A stretch of 64,000 nt of DNA, taken from positions 124,001 to 188,000 of the forward strand of contig NZ_FOFF01000007.1 in assembly GCF_900110755.1 (NCBI RefSeq), in the 5' to 3' direction. A program made the translations under genes and the position numbers. Position 1 is the first letter of the stretch. The number at the start of each line of letters is the position of its first letter. Positions 53,753 to 61,372 of the stretch are shown piece after piece. Under the pieces are notes generated by a model. The model searched no databases. It was not told the origin of the DNA and saw only the letters and a list, made by a program, of their open reading frames with translations. This stretch comes from Streptomyces sp. yr375 (lineage in GTDB: Bacteria; Actinomycetota; Actinomycetes; Streptomycetales; Streptomycetaceae).

Positions 53753-53814
53753 CAAGTCACTTGACAAGTCAACTTGGCATCTCTAGCTTCGAACTTGCTA
53801 AGTCAACTTGTCAG
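53753..53814. promoter_or_regulatory. Repeated AAGTCAACTTG operators before the transfer operon
   Basis: TTGACAAGTCAA (53761-53772) is palindromic, and AAGTCAACTTG occurs at 53766-53776 and again at 53800-53810 (ending TCAG). CAAGTCA lies at 53753. They sit in the divergent gap between the membrane protein and the SCO3933-type gene, matching the site before the second GntR gene. Confidence 0.6.
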
Positions 53815-53850
53815 GCTGGCAGGTTGATCGACTCAGAAGGAGAAATCTCT

Positions 53851-54201
53851 GTGCGTGTGATCCGCGTTGATGCCTCGACCGCCACGATCCTGCTCACCGA
53901 AGCGCCGGCGCCGAAGGTGCGTGACCGGCAGACCGGTGAGATCGCGAAGGACGCCGTGAGTGGCGAGGCGCTGATGACCATCGGCGTCGTGTACATCGAC
54001 GAGGGTGAGTCGTCGCTGATCCAGGTCACCATCCCGGAGAGCGGAGTGACGGACGGTCTGACCGTCGGTGCTCCGGTCTCGCTGCCGGGGCTCGTCGCCC
54101 GGCCCTGGCAGTCCGTGTTCAACGGTCGCGAGCGGCACGGCATCGCCTACCGCGCCACGGCCGTCATGCCCGGTGCGTTCCATATGGCTCAGGCGGGCTG
54201 A
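53851..54201 (+). CDS. SCO3933-type regulatory protein
   Basis: This 116-residue small beta-rich protein has MRVIRVDASTATILLTEAPA, RDRQTGEIAKDAVSGE and LVARPWQSVFNGRERHGIAY. It matches the SCO3933 family encoded in front of the TraB-like gene in many AICEs and thought to be regulatory. GTG 53851 follows AAGGAG by eight bases. It is first in the transfer-replication operon under the AAGTCAACTTG sites; the next gene starts 5 bp after its stop. Confidence 0.82.
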   Translation: MRVIRVDASTATILLTEAPAPKVRDRQTGEIAKDAVSGEALMTIGVVYIDEGESSLIQVTIPESGVTDGLTVGAPVSLPGLVARPWQSVFNGRERHGIAYRATAVMPGAFHMAQAG

Positions 54202-54206
54202 TCGAC

Positions 54207-55580
54207 GTGACCGACCTGGTGACGTTGGCCGAGCTGGGCGGACCGCTCGCCGTGATGGGCGGCGCGGCCTACGCCCGGCACGCTCACCCGGCGGCGTACT
54301 GGTCCACGGTTGGGCTGCCGCTCTCGGTGGCCCGGCTGCTGGCCTCGTACTCCTCGACCATGGACGCCTGCGGGCTGACCGTCGAGCCGTCCCGGTGGCG
54401 GGCCCTGGCTGTCCGGGCGACTACCCGGCGGGAGGTGCGGCCGGTTCCCCCGCGTCGCGGAGTGATCCGGCCCAATGCGACTGGCCTGCGGGTACGGCTG
54501 CGGCTCGCTCCCGGGCAGGAACCTGCGGACGTGGCTGCCTCGGCCGAACGGCTGCGGCACGCCTGGGGTGTTCACGCCGTGTACGTGCGGGATGTGAAGC
54601 CCGGTGTGGTCGAACTGCGGCTCGTCGGGTACGACGTCTTGCGCAAGGTGCGGATGCCTCGGCAGGCCGATGGTGGGTTTCTGCGGGTGCCGGTGGCGCT
54701 GCGGGAGGACGCGACGGCGTTCGTCCGTGACTACCGCGCCGTACCGCATGAACTCGTCCTCGGCGCCACGCTGTCAGGCAAGTCCATGTACCTGCGGCAC
54801 CTCGTCGCCGGCCTCGCCCGACAGCACGTCGCCCTCGTGGGTGTCGACTGCAAGCGCGGCGTGGAGCTGGCGCCGTTCGCCTCGCGGCTCTCCGCGCTGG
54901 CGACTGACCCCGACGAAGCGGCTGAGCTGCTGCCGGTCCTAGTCAAGGAAATGGAGGACCGATACGACCTGATCAAGGCCCGTCAGGGCATCGCGCCCGG
55001 CACCCCGGACGAGGAGATCACCTCGGATGTCTGGGGACTGCCCGAGAGCGAACGCCCCGCTCCCATCGTGCTGTTCGTCGACGAGGTCGCGGAACTCTTC
55101 CTCGTCGCCACCCGCAAGGATGAGGAACGGCGCGACGAGATGGTCACCCACCTCATCCGCCTGGCCCAGCTCGGCCGTGCGGCCGGCATCTACCTCGAAG
55201 TGTGCGGGCAGCGCTTCGGCGCCGAACTCGGCAAGGGCGCGACCATGCTCCGGGCCCAGCTCACCGGCCGTATCTGTCACCGCGTCAATGACGAAGCCTC
55301 CGCCAAGATGGCGCTCGGCGACATCGCGCCCGAAGCCGTCTACGCGGCCTGCACCATCGCTCCTGAACTCCCCGGCCTGGCCGTCGCCGGTGACACCTCC
55401 GGCGGCTGGTCTCGCATCCGAACTCCCTACCTGTCCCTCGCCGACGCCGCGGCCGTCTGCCGTGAGTCGGCGCACCTCGCCCCGGATGTTCCGGCGCTCG
55501 CGCCGTTCCGGCCGTACGTCCCGCCCGCGCCCGTGGAGGCGTCCGGACCGGTGACCGCTCCCCGCCCGGTCACCGAGTAA
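54207..55580 (+). CDS. FtsK/SpoIIIE-type DNA translocase (TraB/TraSA-like)
   Basis: This 457-residue protein has Walker A LVLGATLSGKS (residues 183-193), Walker B PIVLFVDEVAELFL (about 287-300) and the downstream LAQLGRAAGIYLEVCGQRF, all typical of the FtsK-HerA core. Unlike chromosomal FtsK it has no obvious multi-helix membrane domain and no gamma recognition domain, only a short C-terminal tail. In Streptomyces plasmids and AICEs this single hexameric pump moves double-stranded DNA into the recipient. It is the central transfer gene of the element. Confidence 0.9.
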   Translation: MTDLVTLAELGGPLAVMGGAAYARHAHPAAYWSTVGLPLSVARLLASYSSTMDACGLTVEPSRWRALAVRATTRREVRPVPPRRGVIRPNATGLRVRLRLAPGQEPADVAASAERLRHAWGVHAVYVRDVKPGVVELRLVGYDVLRKVRMPRQADGGFLRVPVALREDATAFVRDYRAVPHELVLGATLSGKSMYLRHLVAGLARQHVALVGVDCKRGVELAPFASRLSALATDPDEAAELLPVLVKEMEDRYDLIKARQGIAPGTPDEEITSDVWGLPESERPAPIVLFVDEVAELFLVATRKDEERRDEMVTHLIRLAQLGRAAGIYLEVCGQRFGAELGKGATMLRAQLTGRICHRVNDEASAKMALGDIAPEAVYAACTIAPELPGLAVAGDTSGGWSRIRTPYLSLADAAAVCRESAHLAPDVPALAPFRPYVPPAPVEASGPVTAPRPVTE

Positions 55581-55671
55581 CTCCCCACCTTCGCCCAGAA
55601 CCACCGGTCGGCGCGGCCGTCCCGCGCCACGTCCCTACCCCCGCCATGCCCGAATCGGAGAGGAACTGCCC

Positions 55672-55932
55672 GTGACTGCGTCCATGGCCTTCTGCGCGGA
55701 CGGCAACACCATCGTCCGCCTCTGTGAGTACGGCACGGTCCGTACCCCGCTCCTCACCCTCGACGGTGAGGGCCACTCCTTGACCGTGTCGGCCTTCGAC
55801 CGGGTGCCCATCGCCGAACACCTGACGTTCGCCCGTGAGCTGGCCGCCGCCTGCGCCGACTACGTCAGGGCCCTGGAGACCTACGCCGCCGCCCTGCCCG
55901 ACGGTGAGACGGACCGGGACGAGAGGCCGTGA
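55672..55932 (+). CDS. Small AICE hypothetical protein
   Basis: This 86-residue acidic soluble protein begins ASMAFCADGNTIVRLCEYG and has a helical second half (AEHLTFARELAAACADYVRA). It starts at GTG 55672 after GAGAGGAA and overlaps the DUF2637 gene by 4 bp. It sits in the transfer operon between traB and the spread genes. The function is unknown. Confidence 0.65.
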   Translation: MTASMAFCADGNTIVRLCEYGTVRTPLLTLDGEGHSLTVSAFDRVPIAEHLTFARELAAACADYVRALETYAAALPDGETDRDERP

Positions 55933-56525
55933 TGCGGCTTCCCGTCCGCGTGGACGCCGTACTCGTCCAAGCCCTCATCGCTGCCGCGCTGTCCTTCGCC
56001 CACCTTCACGACCTGGCCGCCGCTGCCGGGCAAGACGGCTGGAAGGCGTGGGCCTATCCGGTCTCCGTCGACCTGCTGTTGGTGGCGGCCTGGCGGCGGC
56101 TGCGCTCCGGTGGGTCGAAAGCGGCCGGGTGGTGCTGGTTCCTCGTCGCGCTGATCGCTTCGCTCGGAGCCAACGTCGTCACGGCCGGCCTGCTCGACCT
56201 GGACGCCGTACCGGCCTGGCTCCGCATCCTCGTCGCTGGATGGCCCGCGGTCGCCTTCCTCGGCGGAACCCTCCTCGCCCACGGCTCGACGGAAGAGCCG
56301 GAAGCGGTGACGACCCCGACGGCGGAACTGGTCGCCGTGGAAGCCGAGCCGGAACCGGCTCCGCCGTCCGCCACCCCGGTCCCGCCCGCCCTCGTCGCAC
56401 ACGCCCGCAGGGTCGCCGACGAACACCACGCCCGCACCGGATTCCCCATTGACACCTCGACCCTCCGCGCCCGGCTCGGCGTCCCGCTGCCGCTCGCCGA
56501 AGCCATCGCCACCCAACTCACCTGA
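55929..56525 (+). CDS. DUF2637 membrane protein (spread-type)
   Basis: This 198-residue protein has about four membrane helices in the first 120 residues (VQALIAAALSFAHLHDLAAA, WAYPVSVDLLLVAAW, WCWFLVALIASLGANVVTAG, ILVAGWPAVAFLGGTLLAHG). A cytoplasmic C-terminal segment follows with a helix-turn-helix-like piece (GFPIDTSTLRARLGVPLPLA). DUF2637/SpdB-type proteins help spread transferred DNA along hyphal septa. The start is GTG 55929 (GTGA overlap) or ATG 55932. Confidence 0.82.
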   Translation: MMRLPVRVDAVLVQALIAAALSFAHLHDLAAAAGQDGWKAWAYPVSVDLLLVAAWRRLRSGGSKAAGWCWFLVALIASLGANVVTAGLLDLDAVPAWLRILVAGWPAVAFLGGTLLAHGSTEEPEAVTTPTAELVAVEAEPEPAPPSATPVPPALVAHARRVADEHHARTGFPIDTSTLRARLGVPLPLAEAIATQLT

Positions 56526-56545
56526 ACTCAGGAGCACTTCAACTC

Positions 56546-56746
56546 ATGCGTCCGTCCACGCTCCGCGCTCTCAACCGTGCCGCCGAGCTGACCCGTCAGA
56601 ACCGCCTCACCGAAGCAATGCTCATCGCCGAACCCGTGATCCTCACCGCCGACCCGGTCGAGGGCGCGGAGATCCGGCGGTGGCTGCTCGACCACGTCGC
56701 CGACTTCACCGGCGAGAACCACGACGAACCGAAGGAGCTGCCCTGA
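56546..56746 (+). CDS. Small AICE hypothetical protein
   Basis: This 66-residue helical protein (MRPSTLRALNRAAELTRQNR, then ADPVEGAEIRRWLLDHVADF) has AGGAGC upstream and a one-base overlap (TGATG) with the next gene. It belongs to the spread cluster by position only. Confidence 0.6.
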   Translation: MRPSTLRALNRAAELTRQNRLTEAMLIAEPVILTADPVEGAEIRRWLLDHVADFTGENHDEPKELP

Positions 56747-56937
56747 TGTCCGCCACCCCGCGCTTCCGCCGCCTCGTCCGCATCGGACCCGTCCAGGTCG
56801 GCACCTACTACGACGGCCGGGGCCGCGAGAAGCACGCCGCCGTCTGCACGGCTCCGCGCTGCGGCTTCTCCGCCGACTACGACAGCCGCACCGCCGCCGA
56901 GCTGGCCGCCCGCACCCACCGCTGCCGCGTCCGCTGA
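56746..56937 (+). CDS. Mobile element transfer protein (small)
   Basis: This 63-residue basic protein, RLVRIGPVQVGTYYDGRGRE followed by CTAPRCGFSADYDSRTAAEL and a terminal HRC, matches small proteins annotated in Streptomyces AICEs as mobile element transfer proteins. The three cysteines and final histidine suggest a zinc site. It overlaps the previous stop by one base. Confidence 0.72.
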   Translation: MSATPRFRRLVRIGPVQVGTYYDGRGREKHAAVCTAPRCGFSADYDSRTAAELAARTHRCRVR

Positions 56938-56954
56938 TCCGCTGAGGAGATTCC

Positions 56955-57149
56955 GTGACCGTCTCGCTCCCGCTCGTCTTCGTCCTGGGCGTCATCGCCT
57001 GGGCCGCGATCAAGTTCCTCGGCGTCCGCATCTGGGTCGCCGTCGTCATCGCGCTGTTCGGCTTCTGGCTCTCGCACACCTTCCTCGCCCCCGCCATCGA
57101 AACCGGCACCCGTACCGGAGTCGGCGTCGTCAACGGCAACGACAAGTGA
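56955..57149 (+). CDS. Small two-TM membrane protein
   Basis: This 64-residue protein has two hydrophobic helices (VSLPLVFVLGVIAWAAIKFL and IWVAVVIALFGFWLSHTFLA) and a short polar tail. It starts at GTG 56955 after GAGGAGATTCC. Its position between the transfer protein and SpdD suggests a spread function. Confidence 0.68.
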   Translation: MTVSLPLVFVLGVIAWAAIKFLGVRIWVAVVIALFGFWLSHTFLAPAIETGTRTGVGVVNGNDK

Positions 57150-57163
57150 CAAGGAGGTACGCC

Positions 57164-57412
57164 GTGTTGTTCCGCCCGCACCTGCCCGACACCCCGCACC
57201 TGCCGACCACCAGCGCCACGCAGCACCAGGTGCAGGCCCCGGCACCGCCCGCCGGCCGCTCGCTCACCCCCTACGCGGGTGCGGTCGCCGCCGTGGTCGT
57301 CGTCGGCATCGTCCTCACTGCGCTCCTGGCAGCCGTCGCTGTCACGGCTATCTCGGTCGCCATCGCCGCCGTGGTCCTGCGCTCCCTCGTCACCGGCGCC
57401 AACAGGCGCTGA
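57164..57412 (+). CDS. SpdD-like spread protein
   Basis: This 82-residue protein has a Pro/Thr-rich N-terminus (FRPHLPDTPHLPTTS) and one long hydrophobic segment (YAGAVAAVVVVGIVLTALLA, continuing to VVLRSLV), the SpdD pattern. The GTG at 57164 is chosen because AAGGAGG lies six bases upstream. It completes the spread cluster before the replication gene. Confidence 0.72.
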   Translation: MLFRPHLPDTPHLPTTSATQHQVQAPAPPAGRSLTPYAGAVAAVVVVGIVLTALLAAVAVTAISVAIAAVVLRSLVTGANRR

Positions 57413-57500
57413 CCGGCCTCCGGGGCGGCAAACGCCGCCAAGCATCCCGCCGCCCCGGGGCCGTCCCTCCCAACCACCGAAACAGCCGAAAGGGACTTCC

Positions 57501-58844
57501 ATCCTTACGCACTCGACCCCGCCCCCGCTGGCGGAGCTGAGCACCCTCGCCGCCCTCGGCACCATGCCCGCCCTCGCGCGACAGCTCGCGGGCCTTGGCG
57601 GCTGCACCAACCCTGTACGCCTCGACGGACACCGCACTGAGTACGACATCGACACCCGCACGGGCGAGATCGGCAACCTCCTTCACCGCCTCGACTCGGC
57701 AACCCTCCCCGCCGGTCACCTCCTGGTCCGCTGCAACAACCGGCGGGCAACGCGTTGTGCGGCCTGTGCAGAGGTCTACCGGCGCGACACCTTCCAGCTG
57801 ATCACCGCCGGCCTGCGGGGCGGCAAGGGCACCCCCGACCAGGTCGCCACCCACCCGCGCGTCTTCGCCACCTTCACCGCCCCTGGCTTCGGGCCGGTCC
57901 ACAACCGCCGCACGGACGGCCGTGCCTGTCGCTGCGGCCTCCGTCACGACCAGGAGGACGCTGTACTCGGCACTCCGCTCGACCCGGACACCTACGACTA
58001 CGAAGCGGCCGTTCTCTGGAACGCGCACGCCGGCGCCCTCTGGCGGCGCTTCTCGATCTACCTCCGCCGTGAGGTCGCCAAGCGCGCCGGTCTCACCCAA
58101 CGCACCTTCCGCGACCACGCCCGCGTCTCCTTCGCGAAGGTGGCGGAATACCAGAAGCGCGGAGCGGTCCACTTCCATGCGGTCATCCGACTCGATGGAC
58201 CGGAAGGCGGCGACACCCCGCCCCCGGCCTGGGCCACAGCCGAGCTGCTGACCGACGCCATTCGCGCTGCCGTGACCGCCTCCCGCGTCGAGGGCCCGGT
58301 GATCGACGGTCGGGCCCACTCCTTCACCTTCGGCCGTCAGCTCGACGTCCGGCCTATCCGCTCCGCCGACTTCGACGACGGCCAGGAGCTGACCGAGCGG
58401 GCCGTAGCGGCGTACATCGCGAAGTACGCCACCAAGGGCGCCGAGACGACGACCGGCACCCTGGACCGGCCGATCCGGTTCCTCGCCGAGCTGGCTCAGG
58501 CCCGGATCAGCGACCACGCCCGACGCCTGATCCGTACCGCCTGGACCCTCGGCGCACGCAAGGACCTGGAACACCTCCGCCTGCGCGCCTGGGCTCACAT
58601 GCTCGGCTTCCGCGGCCACTTCTCCACCAAGTCCCGCCGCTACTCCACCACCCTCGGCGCCCTTCGTACCGCCCGCGCTGATTGGCGGCGGGCTCAGACG
58701 GCTCCGCCTGTCCCGCAGGCCGGCGAAACCACGCTCGTCCTCGCCCACTGGGTGTTCGCCGGTACAGGCCTCAGCGCTGCCGAGACCTGGCTTGCCGCAA
58801 CCCTCGAACCCGCTCCCGGAACAGAAGGAGAACCCACCGCATGA
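57501..58844 (+). CDS. Replication initiator protein (RepSA-type, rolling-circle)
   Basis: This protein of about 447 residues has a cysteine-rich N-terminal region (VRCNNRRATRCAACAEVYRR), then FATFTAPGFGPVHNR, RVSFAKVAEYQKRGAVHFHA (the HxH metal motif of a HUH initiator) and the later YIAKYATKGAE with candidate catalytic tyrosines. It starts rolling-circle replication of the excised element. A ribosome site (AAAGGGA) ends five bases before an in-frame ATC at 57501, exactly where a start is expected; the first ordinary ATG is at 57564. The coordinate given assumes a non-standard or mutated start. Its stop overlaps the excisionase ATG. Confidence 0.85.
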   Translation: MLTHSTPPPLAELSTLAALGTMPALARQLAGLGGCTNPVRLDGHRTEYDIDTRTGEIGNLLHRLDSATLPAGHLLVRCNNRRATRCAACAEVYRRDTFQLITAGLRGGKGTPDQVATHPRVFATFTAPGFGPVHNRRTDGRACRCGLRHDQEDAVLGTPLDPDTYDYEAAVLWNAHAGALWRRFSIYLRREVAKRAGLTQRTFRDHARVSFAKVAEYQKRGAVHFHAVIRLDGPEGGDTPPPAWATAELLTDAIRAAVTASRVEGPVIDGRAHSFTFGRQLDVRPIRSADFDDGQELTERAVAAYIAKYATKGAETTTGTLDRPIRFLAELAQARISDHARRLIRTAWTLGARKDLEHLRLRAWAHMLGFRGHFSTKSRRYSTTLGALRTARADWRRAQTAPPVPQAGETTLVLAHWVFAGTGLSAAETWLAATLEPAPGTEGEPTA

Positions 58845-59029
58845 CCGCGGCCGCGCCCGAACTGCTCACCGTCCCGGAGGTCATGACCCGGCTCAAGGTC
58901 GGCCGCACCAAGGTGTACGACCTCATCCGCACCCGCCGCCTGGTCTCTATCAAGGTCGACGGCTGCCGCCGTATCCCGGACGACGCCGTACGCGCCTTCA
59001 TCCGGCACCAGATGGGAGAAGCGGCCTGA
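58841..59029 (+). CDS. xis: Excisionase (MerR/HTH_17-type)
   Basis: This 62-residue protein is a compact winged helix: LLTVPEVMTRLKVGRTKVYD, then RLVSIKVDGCRRIPDDAVRA. Proteins of this size and fold act as directionality factors that help the integrase excise the element. The ATG overlaps the rep stop, and its own stop overlaps the integrase ATG, giving a rep-xis-int series as in pSAM2. Confidence 0.9.
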   Translation: MTAAAPELLTVPEVMTRLKVGRTKVYDLIRTRRLVSIKVDGCRRIPDDAVRAFIRHQMGEAA

Positions 59030-60198
59030 TGACCAAGCGTCGCAGCCGTGGTGACGGCGGCCTGCACTGGGACGAGAAGAGACAGCGGTGGATCGCCACG
59101 GCGAACCTTGGCTTCGACCCGAGCGGCAAGCGGATCGTCAAGCGGGGGAGTGGCAAGACCAAGACTGAGGCCAAGAACAAGCTCAAGGAGGTGTTGCGGG
59201 ACCACGAAGACGGCCTCGCCATCGCGCCCACCAACTACACGGTCAAGGACGCGGTCACAGACTGGCTCGCCTACGGGCTGGCCGGCCTCGACCCCAACAC
59301 CGTCGAGACCACCACGCTCCTCAGCGAGAAGCACGTCATCCCGTCACTCGGCGCTCGCAAGCTCCGCGACCTCAGTGCGGAGGACGTTGACCGCTGGCTG
59401 GCCACCAAGGCCAAGACGCTCAGCACCCGCACCCTCCAGTCACTCCACTCGTACCTGAACCGCGCGGTCAAGCGGGCCATGGCGCGGGACAAGGTGAAGC
59501 GCAACGTCGTCGAGCTGTGCTCGGTCCCCCAGGGGCAGGCTGGACGCCCATCCAAGGCGCTCACCTTCGCCCAGGCTGAGGCGGTGCTCAAGGGCGCCGA
59601 GGGGACCTCGATGCACGCCTACATCGTCCTCGCGCTGCTGACCGGGGCCCGCACCGAAGAACTCCGCGCCCTCACCTGGGACCATGTCTTCCTGAAAGGC
59701 CGTCCCGAAATGGACCCGCCGCAGCCTCCCCACATCGCCGTCTGGCGGTCGGTGCGGCGCACGGGAGACACCAAGACCCGGAAGTCCCGGCGCACCCTCG
59801 CCCTGCCGGCGCGCTGCGTCGAAGCGCTCTGGCAGCAATTCGAAGATCAAGGCTGGGATCGGCTCGCCGCTGACGACAAGTGGGAGGAACACGGCCTGGT
59901 CTTCTCCTCGGCCGTCGGCAAGCCGCTCGACGCTGCCAACGTCCGCCGCGCCTTCCGCCAGGCGCTCAAGGACGTCGACGGGATCAACGGAGACGAGTGG
60001 ACGCCGCGGGAGCTCCGGCACAGCTTCGTGTCCCTGCTCTCCGACCGGGGCGTGCCGCTGGAAGAGATCTCCCGGCTCGTCGGCCACTCCGGTACGGCCG
60101 TCACCGAGGAGGTCTACCGGAAGCAGATCCGGCCCGTGATCCAGACCGGCGCCGTCGTCATGGATGGCATCTTCGGCACCGAGCAACAGCGGCCGTAA
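59029..60198 (+). CDS. int: Tyrosine-family site-specific integrase
   Basis: This 389-residue recombinase has an AP2-like arm-binding start (GDGGLHWDEKRQRWIATANL), a SAM-like core-binding domain (about 70-165) and a catalytic domain (about 175-375). The catalytic residues are Arg208 in TGARTEELRAL, Arg330 in TPRELRHSFVSLL, His353 in LVGHSG and nucleophile Tyr363 in EEVYRKQI. The usual first His of motif II is Arg328, as in related actinobacterial integrases. It recombines the element's att site with the 3' end of tRNA-Pro, whose repeat starts 31 bp after the stop. Confidence 0.95.
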   Translation: MTKRRSRGDGGLHWDEKRQRWIATANLGFDPSGKRIVKRGSGKTKTEAKNKLKEVLRDHEDGLAIAPTNYTVKDAVTDWLAYGLAGLDPNTVETTTLLSEKHVIPSLGARKLRDLSAEDVDRWLATKAKTLSTRTLQSLHSYLNRAVKRAMARDKVKRNVVELCSVPQGQAGRPSKALTFAQAEAVLKGAEGTSMHAYIVLALLTGARTEELRALTWDHVFLKGRPEMDPPQPPHIAVWRSVRRTGDTKTRKSRRTLALPARCVEALWQQFEDQGWDRLAADDKWEEHGLVFSSAVGKPLDAANVRRAFRQALKDVDGINGDEWTPRELRHSFVSLLSDRGVPLEEISRLVGHSGTAVTEEVYRKQIRPVIQTGAVVMDGIFGTEQQRP

Positions 60199-60228
60199 GC
60201 ACGAAGCCAAAGCACTGAAGAATCGATA

Positions 60229-60348
60229 GTCACGCAGTTAGACACGCAGCAACGCCAGAGGGCCCTTACCGACTCGGTAAGGGCCCTCTGAACTGCTGTC
60301 TAGCTGTCGGGGTGGCGGGATTTGAACCCACGACCTCTTCGTCCCGAA
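60229..60348. repeat. Right attachment site: 120-bp direct repeat (att)
   Basis: This is the partner of 45894-46013 with four mismatches. It contains the terminator hairpin and the 3' 42 bp of the intact tRNA-Pro gene. Recombination between the two copies would release a circle of about 14.3 kb and restore one tRNA site. Confidence 0.93.
60257..60289 (-). terminator. tRNA-Pro terminator hairpin
   Basis: Perfect 14-bp arms AGAGGGCCCTTACC and GGTAAGGGCCCTCT surround loop GACTC, 17 bp downstream of the tRNA 3' end. There is no T tract, as is usual in Streptomyces. Confidence 0.8.
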
Positions 60349-60380
60349 CGAAGCGCGCTGCCAAGCTGCGCTACACCCCG
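60307..60380 (-). tRNA. tRNA-Pro (anticodon CGG)
   Basis: The 74-base cloverleaf is complete: acceptor stem CGGGGTG with CACCCCG, D stem GCGC/GCGC, anticodon stem CTTCG/CGAAG around loop TTCGGGA (anticodon CGG, reading codon CCG), and T stem GTGGG/CCCGC with loop TTCAAAT. The CCA end is not encoded. Its 3' 42 bases are the integration target, and integration keeps the gene intact. Confidence 0.96.
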
Positions 60381-60422
60381 ATGTCGCTGCTTGTCCTGCT
60401 TGTCGCGGCGACGTCGTTTACT

Positions 60423-61208
60423 TTAGCCCACTGGTGGCTGGAGACGAAATCCGGTTTTGGCGCGGTGGCGCAGGGGATTCGGGCGGGCGTGGTCGATGGC
60501 CACGAGGAGGACTGCGAGGGCGTAGAAGGCGAGGCCGAGGAGGAGGGCGTTGGCCAGGGCGTGCTTGTAGCCGTGGGCCTCGATGTCGAAGAAGGGGTAG
60601 AGGTAGCGGCCCGGTGTGCCGGGGTGGATCAGTTGGGCGCGGGTGAGGGAGAACGCCAGGTAGGCCAAGGGGTAGACCATCCACGTGGCGGCCCGGCGCA
60701 GGCGTAGTCCGCCCGGGGCGGTCAGCAGCAGCCAGTCCAGGACGGCGGCCACCGGTGTCACGGTGTGGACGAGGTGCACGGCGACCAGGTTCCAGCCGGT
60801 GGGGGCGGTCCCCGTGCCGGTCAGGGAGAAGGGGACGGCCGCGTCCGCCAGGAGCAGGTGGTAGACCAGGCCGGTGATCATGATGTAGAGCAGCGCGGCG
60901 CCGGTCAGGGCGGCGGGGAGAGGGCGGCGGGCCGTCCACGCGCGACGGGCCGACAGCAGCGTGACCAGGGCCAGCAGGATGTTGCTCTGGATCGCGAAGT
61001 GGCTGAGGACCCGCAGTGGGCTGCCGAGCAGGAGCGCGAGCGTCACGCCCGCGGCCGCCGTGCCGGCCGGCAGCAGGCGGAGGACGGCGGTCAGGGGGCG
61101 GCGAACGGGGGCCACCACCGCCGAGGCGGGGACGGAGGAGAGCAGGAGCGCGTGGGTCCGCGGAATCGCGGGCAGATCCGGGAGGTCCCTGGGTATCGGC
61201 GCGGTCAT
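60423..61208 (-). CDS. Pr6Pr family membrane protein
   Basis: This 261-residue protein has six to seven hydrophobic helices, with [40 protein letters not shown] and [20 protein letters not shown], the marks of the Pr6Pr (FAR-17a/AIG1-like) family. No enzyme activity is established for bacterial members. It is the first chromosomal gene outside the right att and lies on the same strand as the tRNA. Confidence 0.85.
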   Translation of the reverse strand: MTAPIPRDLPDLPAIPRTHALLLSSVPASAVVAPVRRPLTAVLRLLPAGTAAAGVTLALLLGSPLRVLSHFAIQSNILLALVTLLSARRAWTARRPLPAALTGAALLYIMITGLVYHLLLADAAVPFSLTGTGTAPTGWNLVAVHLVHTVTPVAAVLDWLLLTAPGGLRLRRAATWMVYPLAYLAFSLTRAQLIHPGTPGRYLYPFFDIEAHGYKHALANALLLGLAFYALAVLLVAIDHARPNPLRHRAKTGFRLQPPVG

Positions 61209-61372
61209 GCCCTCACGCTAGGCAGGGGGGCGGGAAGGGGCGATGCGGGTGAGCCGTTCGGGGGATCGGAACGGATCGGAACGGAACAGCCGACCTGCCT
61301 GCCTGTTTTCTAGCTACCTACCGGACGATCGTCTTTCGCGGGCTCCGCTCCCCGTCCTCGCCGCCCCCACCC

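Larger units (their letters stand above)
45972..60348. mobile_element. Actinomycete integrative and conjugative element (AICE) at tRNA-Pro(CGG)
   Basis: The element of about 14.4 kb is bounded by tRNA-derived direct repeats and carries the full AICE set: integrase and excisionase next to the right att, a RepSA-type initiator, an FtsK/TraB-like translocase, Spd-type spread proteins, a SCO3933-type regulator, two GntR repressors and a DUF1152 protein. Such elements excise as circles, replicate and pass as double-stranded DNA between mycelia using TraB alone. Backbone genes run left to right from 50981 to 60198. The left 3.5 kb holds cargo of different base composition. Confidence 0.93.
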
